Below are positions 58,708 through 64,000 of a stretch of DNA of 64,000 nt, one piece after another. A model generated the notes under the pieces. That model made no database searches. It saw only the letters and a program-made list of their open reading frames with translations, and was not told where the DNA came from. The DNA is taken from positions 1-64,000 of the forward strand of contig NZ_MZNT01000018.1 in assembly GCF_002042965.1 (NCBI RefSeq), given 5' to 3'. Position 1 is the stretch's first letter. Each line of letters begins with the position of its first letter. Source of the stretch: Paenibacillus sp. 32352. Its GTDB lineage: Bacteria > Bacillota > Bacilli > Paenibacillales > NBRC-103111. Both the position numbers and the translations under genes were made by a program.

Positions 58708-61143
58708 TTACAGCTTAACCCGCTGCAGCCGCAGCGCATTGAGTACAACCGATACGGAGCTGAGCGCCATGGCGGCTCCTGCAACCCATGGGGCAAGCAG
58801 ACCAATGGCCGCGATAGGAATGCCAAGCGAGTTATAGGCCAGTGCCCAGAACAAGTTTTGCTTAATGTTAGCCATCGTTTTTTTACTCATCACCATCGCA
58901 TCCGGGATGCTCGTAAGCTCGCCGCGCATCAAAGTGACGTCGGCGGCTTCCATTGCGATATCCGTTCCGGTTCCGATGGCGATTCCGACATCCGCTGTAG
59001 CCAGCGCCGGCGCATCGTTAATGCCGTCGCCGACCATAGCGACTTTTTTGCCTTCGGCCTGCAGCTTTTTCACTTCGTCCGCTTTGCCTTCAGGCAGCAC
59101 TTCCGCCAGCACGCGGCTGATGCCGACCTGATTGGCAATGGCGCGGGCGGTCCGCTCGTTATCACCGGTAATCATGATAACCTCGATTCCCATTTGCTTC
59201 AGCCGCGAAATCGCTTCGCGGGATGTTTCCTTGATCGTATCGGCGACGGCAACCATCCCTGCGAATCGTCCGTCAATGGCGATCAGCATCGCTGTTTTGC
59301 CCTCGGCCTCGAGCTGTTCCATCTCTTTAAGAGCTTCGGCATAGGAGACGCCTTCGCGTTCCAGAAGCTTGCGGGTGCCGACTAGGATTTCTTTGCCGGT
59401 CACTATGGCACGGATACCGTAGCCGGGTACCGCCTCGAACTTTTCAGGCTCAAACAGCTCCAATCCTTTCTCGCGGATGCCTTCCACGATAGCTTCCGCT
59501 AACGGATGCTCGGATTGCTTTTCGGCAGAGCCGATAAGCTGAAGCGCTTCGCGTTCATCCATCCCGACAATCCGAACGTCGGTCAATGCTGGTTTCCCTT
59601 TGGTCACTGTGCCGGTTTTGTCGAGCACAATCGTCTGAATGTTGTGCATCGATTCCAGATGCTCTCCGCCTTTGAAGAGGATACCGAATTCCGCTGCGCG
59701 GCCGGAGCCCGCCATAATGGAGGTCGGAGTGGCCAGGCCTAGGGCACATGGGCAGGCGATAACGAGAACGGCGATCGCTTTTTCCAAAGCGCTGGCAAAA
59801 TCACCAGGAACTACGGCGAAGTACCAAACCAGAAATACGACAATAGCAATACCTACCACGATAGGAACAAAAATGCCGGAAATGCGGTCCGCAACTCGTT
59901 GAATAGGGGCTTTGGAGCCCTGGGCGTCTTCCACGACCTTGATGATCTGGGCAAGAGCGGTTTCTTTCCCTACCTTGGTCGCTTGAATCCTCAAGCTGCC
60001 GTTTTTGTTTACCGTAGCGCCAATCACAGAATCCCCGGCTTTTTTCTCGACAGGAAGACTTTCACCGGTCAGCATCGATTCATCTACGGAGGAGATACCA
60101 TCCAGCACCTCGCCGTCCACAGGGATTTTCTCACCGGGTTTCACCAGAACAATATCGCCGGCAATGACCTCTTCGACCGGAATGCTAACTTCACGGCCGT
60201 CCCTTATGACGAGCGCGGTTTTGGCCTGGAGGCCCATGAGCTTTTTAATCGCTTCGGAAGTGCGGCCTTTGGCGAGTACCTCGAACAATTTGCCCAGCAA
60301 AATGAGCGTGATCAGGATCGCACTTGTTTCATAGTACATTTCCGGAGCATGGTGGCCGCTGGTGCCCAGAGCCCATTGAACCGTCAAATAAAGACTGTAG
60401 AAGTAAGCGGCAGAGGTTCCCAGTGCGACCAGAACGTCCATATTCGCGCTTTTATTGCGGAGAGCCTTATAGGCTCCGACATAAAACTGGCTACCGATGA
60501 TGAATTGCACAGGGGTAGCCAGGGCCAGCTGAACCCAAGGGTTCATCAGGAAATCGGGCAGGTAAATCCAGGAGGTGAAGGAGAAATGGCTCACCATGGC
60601 CCATAGAAGAGGCACCGAAAGGATAGCGGAAACCCATAGCTTTCTTTTTTGAGCCGTTATTTCTTTTTGTTTGTGATCCGAATCCTCGCCGCTGCTATCC
60701 TGCTTGACGCGCGCCTCGTACCCGATCTTTTTTACCCGATTGATCATGTCTTCGATGGTCACTTCAGCTGCGGAATATTGTACATGAGCCGTTTCGAGAG
60801 CGAAGTTCACCGTAGCCGAGCTGACGCCGGGAAGCTTATTCAGGACCTTTTCGATTTTGTTCGCACAAGCGGCACAGGTCATTCCGCTCAGGTCGAAATC
60901 AACCGAATCCTTCACGGTATCGTAGCCCAAGGCTTGAATTTTTTGTTCCAGGCTGTTGAGGTTGACTTTATTGGGATCGAAAGTAACCGAGGCTCTTTCC
61001 AAAGCGAAATTGACATTCGCATCGGCTACGCCGTCCATTTTCTTCAAGCCCTTTTCGATCCGGTTAGCACAGGCCGCACAGGTCATACCGGATATTTGTA
61101 AAGTGGATTGATGCTGCTCTTGCTGTTGTTGCATAGAGTCCAA
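58708..61143 (-). CDS. copA: copper-exporting P1B-type ATPase
   Basis: 811 aa. Two N-terminal metal domains with [15 protein letters not shown] (about 19-33) and [15 protein letters not shown] (about 86-100). Membrane CPC in [14 protein letters not shown], phosphorylation motif [12 protein letters not shown]-binding [11 protein letters not shown] and [10 protein letters not shown] hinge. Exports Cu(I) from the cytoplasm. Starts at ATG 61143 behind a CsoR-type operator (61155-61173). Receives copper from the CopZ chaperone encoded upstream. Confidence 0.96.
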   Translation of the reverse strand: MDSMQQQQEQHQSTLQISGMTCAACANRIEKGLKKMDGVADANVNFALERASVTFDPNKVNLNSLEQKIQALGYDTVKDSVDFDLSGMTCAACANKIEKVLNKLPGVSSATVNFALETAHVQYSAAEVTIEDMINRVKKIGYEARVKQDSSGEDSDHKQKEITAQKRKLWVSAILSVPLLWAMVSHFSFTSWIYLPDFLMNPWVQLALATPVQFIIGSQFYVGAYKALRNKSANMDVLVALGTSAAYFYSLYLTVQWALGTSGHHAPEMYYETSAILITLILLGKLFEVLAKGRTSEAIKKLMGLQAKTALVIRDGREVSIPVEEVIAGDIVLVKPGEKIPVDGEVLDGISSVDESMLTGESLPVEKKAGDSVIGATVNKNGSLRIQATKVGKETALAQIIKVVEDAQGSKAPIQRVADRISGIFVPIVVGIAIVVFLVWYFAVVPGDFASALEKAIAVLVIACPCALGLATPTSIMAGSGRAAEFGILFKGGEHLESMHNIQTIVLDKTGTVTKGKPALTDVRIVGMDEREALQLIGSAEKQSEHPLAEAIVEGIREKGLELFEPEKFEAVPGYGIRAIVTGKEILVGTRKLLEREGVSYAEALKEMEQLEAEGKTAMLIAIDGRFAGMVAVADTIKETSREAISRLKQMGIEVIMITGDNERTARAIANQVGISRVLAEVLPEGKADEVKKLQAEGKKVAMVGDGINDAPALATADVGIAIGTGTDIAMEAADVTLMRGELTSIPDAMVMSKKTMANIKQNLFWALAYNSLGIPIAAIGLLAPWVAGAAMALSSVSVVLNALRLQRVKL

Positions 61144-61154
61144 CTCCTTTATTA

Positions 61155-61173
61155 TATACCCTTAGGGGGTATA
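61155..61173. promoter_or_regulatory. CsoR-type operator before copA
   Basis: TATACCCTTAGGGGGTATA: a dyad with TATACCC/GGGTATA arms, the pattern of Cu(I)-sensing CsoR sites. It lies 12-30 bases before the copA start. Confidence 0.8.
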
Positions 61174-61222
61174 TTTTGATGAAAAAAAATAGGCCATCCA
61201 TCATTTTGCCGGGCAGTGCCGA

Positions 61223-61423
61223 TTATTTCACGTCGTAGCCTTGAGCTTCAATAGCATCTTTAATGGAAGCAAGGGTCACGTTCGTTTCTTCATATTGAAT
61301 CGAAACGGATTTGGATGCCAAATCGACCTTTCCTTGTACGCCAATCTCCTTTAACGCGCCTTCTATCGACCCCACGCAATGCCCGCAGGACATTCCTTCA
61401 ACTTGTAAAATAGTTTGCTTCAT
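61223..61423 (-). CDS. copZ: CopZ copper chaperone
   Basis: 66 aa HMA domain. Metal motif GMSCGHC (about 10-16), then VGSIEGALKEIGV and a C-terminal AIEAQGYDV. Carries Cu(I) to CopA. AAGGAGAGG (61431-61439 on the minus strand) sets ATG 61423 over the longer frame from 61459. Promoter with CsoR operator at 61493-61522. copA starts 80 bases downstream with its own operator. Confidence 0.95.
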   Translation of the reverse strand: MKQTILQVEGMSCGHCVGSIEGALKEIGVQGKVDLASKSVSIQYEETNVTLASIKDAIEAQGYDVK

Positions 61424-61492
61424 ATTTATCCTCTCCTTGAACACATCATAAAATGTCATTTTTTATTATGCCAACCTGTTGCTGATACATAC

Positions 61493-61522
61493 ACTATAAT
61501 ATACCCCCATGGGGTATGTCAA
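61493..61522 (-). promoter_or_regulatory. copZ promoter with CsoR operator in the spacer
   Basis: Minus strand: -35 TTGACA (61522-61517), 18-bp spacer, -10 TATAGT (61498-61493). The spacer holds ATACCCCCATGGGGTAT (61501-61517), a CsoR-type dyad placed to block RNA polymerase until copper is bound. No csoR gene is in the window. 61523-61690 shows no gene. Confidence 0.85.
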
Positions 61523-61690
61523 TGGGCGCATAATAAAAAAATTCGCTGATAAGGAGAATGTCGGGATGTAGCCTCATTTCTTGATAAATCCAGGCTGATT
61601 GAGAAACCTGCTTTTTTGGGAGCTACGTTATATACGGAGGAGGGGTATACCTTGAAGGAGTGTTTTTCAATTTGCAAGCCTATTAGGTTC

Positions 61691-61729
61691 AAAAAACAAA
61701 CTCCCTTCCGCCAATATGGCGAAAGGGGG
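61691..61729 (-). terminator. terminator of the aas-lplT operon
   Basis: On the minus strand CCCCTTTCGCCA pairs with TGGCGGAAGGG, followed by AGTTTGTTTTTTG. Confidence 0.8.
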
Positions 61730-61743
61730 AACGAAGGAACGTA

Positions 61744-62973
61744 TCAGGCTCCGAGCTTCCGCATTCGGAAGCTTAACAACAAAAGGAAGAGAAGCAGGAT
61801 GCCGCCTTGAAGTGCGATGGCACCAGAGATGGATAGCCCCAGATCGACGGCGACATAGTACAAACCGGACCCGGCCAGCATCAAGCTGTTCTCCACCAAG
61901 TTTTGTACGGCTATCGTTTTCCCGGCTCCGGTGATGCGCAAGCCTTCCTCTTGGAGTACCGTATTCATGGGGACGATAAAGATGCCTCCCATACAGCCTA
62001 CGGCCAGCAGTAAAACGATGGCAACCGGAGTGCTGTGAATCCAGGGGAAAACGAAGATCAGCGCCGCCATAATATAGCCGAAATGAACGGACCTGAAAAA
62101 TTGCTTGAGTTGAACGAGCTTGGGCGCCAGGAAAGCACCGGCAATGATGCCTATGGATGTCGTGGCAAGGATTAGGGATACTTGAACGTCATCGGAGCGA
62201 AAGCCTAGCGAGATTGGAATCCAGGCTAAGACAGCAGTCCGGAGAACAGCGGAGCTCATCCAGAAGGCTCCTGTCCCGATAAGGGAAAATTGCGTCACCG
62301 GGTTGCGGAACAATTGCGCAGCGCTTTTGTAAAACCGCAATGCTTCTTGAGAATATTGAATCGTCGAGTCCCCTTGAATTCTGGGGATCCGGAACGTCAT
62401 GCACAGCGATATGGCGTACAGACCGGCACACACCAGAGCCGATACGATGGATGGGGCGGCGGCAACGATGGCTCCGCCTCCGCCGATCCCTGTGAGAATG
62501 GCCAGAATGGTATAGGCTTCAATTCGGGAGTTCGCCTTGAACAGCTCCTGCTCATTGGCAGTAAGCTCAGGCAGAATCCCGTACTTGGCGGGTGAATAGA
62601 CGACGGCTCCGATGCCGACGGTAAAATAACATAGCATAAGCATCACGATGCTGGAGGAATCTACTATGAGGAGCAGGGCAATGCCGAGCAGCTTAAGGGC
62701 ATTGCCGGCCACAAGAACCATAGCCTTAGGATATTTATCCGCAAAGGGCCCGACGAAGGGAGCAAGCAGAATGTAAGGGAGAAAGAAGGCCATACTCACC
62801 AAGGCCAGTGATTCGGCGGAAAAGCCGTTATGAGTCAGCAGCCCGGATATTACGAGCAGAGACATATTATCGGCGAAGGCTGATAAAAACTGGGTGACGT
62901 ACAGCGCATTTAAGGCTTTAGGCCGGGTTAGCTTCGCTGCCGGTTCCTTGGTCATTGGCAGGCTGGGATTCAT
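61744..62973 (-). CDS. lplT: LplT-like lysophospholipid transporter (MFS)
   Basis: 409 aa, about twelve membrane helices. Blocks shared with E. coli LplT include NALYVTQFLSAFADNM at the start and GIFIVPMNTVLQEEGLRITG with GKTIAVQNLVENSLML near the C-terminus. LplT flips lysophospholipids inward for re-acylation by Aas. AAAGGAG about nine bases upstream sets ATG 62973, giving a 56-base overlap with aas. Last gene of the operon. Confidence 0.88.
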   Translation of the reverse strand: MNPSLPMTKEPAAKLTRPKALNALYVTQFLSAFADNMSLLVISGLLTHNGFSAESLALVSMAFFLPYILLAPFVGPFADKYPKAMVLVAGNALKLLGIALLLIVDSSSIVMLMLCYFTVGIGAVVYSPAKYGILPELTANEQELFKANSRIEAYTILAILTGIGGGGAIVAAAPSIVSALVCAGLYAISLCMTFRIPRIQGDSTIQYSQEALRFYKSAAQLFRNPVTQFSLIGTGAFWMSSAVLRTAVLAWIPISLGFRSDDVQVSLILATTSIGIIAGAFLAPKLVQLKQFFRSVHFGYIMAALIFVFPWIHSTPVAIVLLLAVGCMGGIFIVPMNTVLQEEGLRITGAGKTIAVQNLVENSLMLAGSGLYYVAVDLGLSISGAIALQGGILLLFLLLLSFRMRKLGA

Positions 62974-64000
62974 GGGATTCCACTCCTTTGTGTAGAGAAG
63001 CATTGAATTGCTTGGTTAAGTTTACGTAGTCGGTTTTGCCGCTGCCGAGCAGCGGGAGCTTATCTATCGTTTCCATACGCGACGGGCACAGCAGCGGAGA
63101 AGAGCCTTTGGACGCCATATAGGTCTTCAGCTGCTGAAGGCTGCAGCCCGGCTTCGTCACGAACAGCACGATCCGTTCGCCCTTGCGTCCATCAGGCGCG
63201 CTTATCGCTGCAAGAGACAGCGCCGGATCGTCGAAGCATGCAGCGGCCAGCTCCTCCACCTGTTGGAGAGAGACCATCTCTCCGCCGATTTTGGCGAATC
63301 GCTTCAATCTGGCTTGTATCGTTACGAAGCCTTGTGCGTCCAGCTCCACAATATCGCCGCAGTCATACCATTCCGGGCAGGGGACAAAGCCTTTGCCGTG
63401 AATCATATAGCCCTTCATTACGTTAGGTCCTTGAATATGAAGGCTGCCTCCCGTTTCAATTCCGGGTACGGGCTCGACCTTACAGCGCAAGCCCGGCAGA
63501 ATCCGGCCCACCGTTCCCTCCTTATAGGCGAGAGGGGAATTGATCGAAATGACCGGCGACGCCTCGGTCGTGCCGTAGCCTTCCAGGATCCGGATGCCGA
63601 ATTTGCGGCCCCACATCTCCCTTACTTCCTCCTTCAGCTTCTCCGCCCCGGCTACGACGTAGCGCAGGGTATGAAAATCATACGGATGTGCAGCCCGGCC
63701 GTAACCGGCCAAAAAGGTGGAGGTTCCGAACAGGATCGTCGCCTTGCGGTCGTATACGATTTCCGGAATAACACGGTAATGCAGGGGACTCGGGTATAGA
63801 ATGACCGGCACGCCGGTAAGCAGCGGCAGCAAAGTCCCTACGGTAAGGCCAAAGCTGTGAAACATCGGCATCGCATTGAACAACATATCCGATGAGTTGA
63901 AATCAAAGACGGCTTTGGCCTGATGAATGTTGGCATACAGCTGCTCGTGTCCGAGAACGACGCCCTTGGGCTTGCTCTCGCTGCCTGAGGTGAACAGGAT
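62918..64000 (-). CDS. aas: acyl-ACP synthetase / AMP-ligase (Aas-like), 5' end outside window
   Basis: 360 codons seen; the gene continues past 64000. At the edge the AMP-binding signature ILFTSGSESKPKGVV is visible, followed by ALPLFHSFGLT-like FNAMPMFHSFGLTVGTLLP, FGTSTFLAGYGRAAHPYDF, LEGYGTTEASPVISIN, the WYDCGDIVELD hinge and GSGKTDYV. The order and wording match the C-terminal half of E. coli Aas, which activates fatty acids and re-acylates lysophospholipid. Whether an N-terminal acyltransferase domain is fused cannot be seen. Overlaps lplT. Confidence 0.92.
   Translation of the reverse strand: MLFTSGSESKPKGVVLGHEQLYANIHQAKAVFDFNSSDMLFNAMPMFHSFGLTVGTLLPLLTGVPVILYPSPLHYRVIPEIVYDRKATILFGTSTFLAGYGRAAHPYDFHTLRYVVAGAEKLKEEVREMWGRKFGIRILEGYGTTEASPVISINSPLAYKEGTVGRILPGLRCKVEPVPGIETGGSLHIQGPNVMKGYMIHGKGFVPCPEWYDCGDIVELDAQGFVTIQARLKRFAKIGGEMVSLQQVEELAAACFDDPALSLAAISAPDGRKGERIVLFVTKPGCSLQQLKTYMASKGSSPLLCPSRMETIDKLPLLGSGKTDYVNLTKQFNASLHKGVESHESQPANDQGTGSEANPA

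Noticed and set aside
1-64000. CRISPR arrays, tRNA, rRNA, prophage genes and transposases
   Set aside because: Looked for and not seen; the only mobile-element sequence recognised is the intron end at 1-70.

Overview
The window looks like chromosomal DNA of an endospore-forming, mid-GC Firmicute, most likely Paenibacillus or a close relative. The spore genes (an SspH-type small acid-soluble protein, a CotD-type coat protein, a Spo0E-type phosphatase) show a spore former. The S-layer-homology proteins, a WsfD-type wall-glycan protein, a membrane-anchored AraC regulator beside an LplB/YtcP-type sugar ABC importer, and many TTG/GTG starts with strong AAGGAGG ribosome sites fit Paenibacillus. The genus is an inference; there is no rRNA or tRNA here to confirm it. 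I see no prophage, transposase or CRISPR array; the only recognisable mobile DNA is the 3' tip of a group II intron at the left edge.

Layout. 0-14 kb is a patchwork of small stress and regulatory genes: an XRE regulator cut by the intron, two genes behind look-alike MerR-type promoters (methyltransferase, SRPBCC protein), a barnase/barstar pair whose nuclease is a predicted lipoprotein, an EamA exporter, an AraC operon, DJ-1/PfpI, a second AraC, an SLH protein, a guanidine-I riboswitch driving a YkkCD-like SMR pair, a HAD phosphatase and SspH. 14-31 kb carries MFS, CotD, a ParM-like actin, an M23 peptidase plus bactofilin, an RHH-methyltransferase fusion behind its own palindromes, a secreted alkaline phosphatase, an ABC/FtsX/lipoprotein operon, a DeoR regulator, WsfD with a truncated glycosyltransferase, ChrB-like, YkvA-like and TrkH/KtrB genes. 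31-42 kb holds two sugar importers: an RbsACB-like operon on the minus strand, and a membrane AraC regulator with SBP plus two permeases on the plus strand, the latter with a cre-like site.

42-57 kb is an envelope and polysaccharide region: SLH protein, alpha/beta hydrolase behind a structured leader, flippase, and two pectate lyases (PL9 and PL1) that share a closely similar N-terminal domain and Thr/Pro linker and that flank a PMT-type glycosyltransferase, a GT2 polyprenyl-phosphate sugar synthase and a GtrA flippase. This arrangement suggests that the glycosylation module may act on the secreted lyases or on another envelope acceptor. 57-61.5 kb is a copper operon (CopZ, CopA, a sulfite/nitrite-reductase-like protein, a Met/His lipoprotein) with two CsoR-type operators and repeated palindromes directly beside ribosome sites. 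The right edge holds an overlapping aas-lplT pair; aas runs out of the window.

The most novel signal is non-coding. Two copies of an about 115-nt sequence (4382-4493 and 43621-43737) keep identical loop blocks while their helices change by compensating base pairs, which is what a conserved structured RNA looks like. I do not recognise it as a known class. Other non-coding structure includes a 247-bp long-hairpin element with a second, inverted copy, a nested three-helix leader before the PL9 gene, and an orphan promoter-terminator unit before the flippase.
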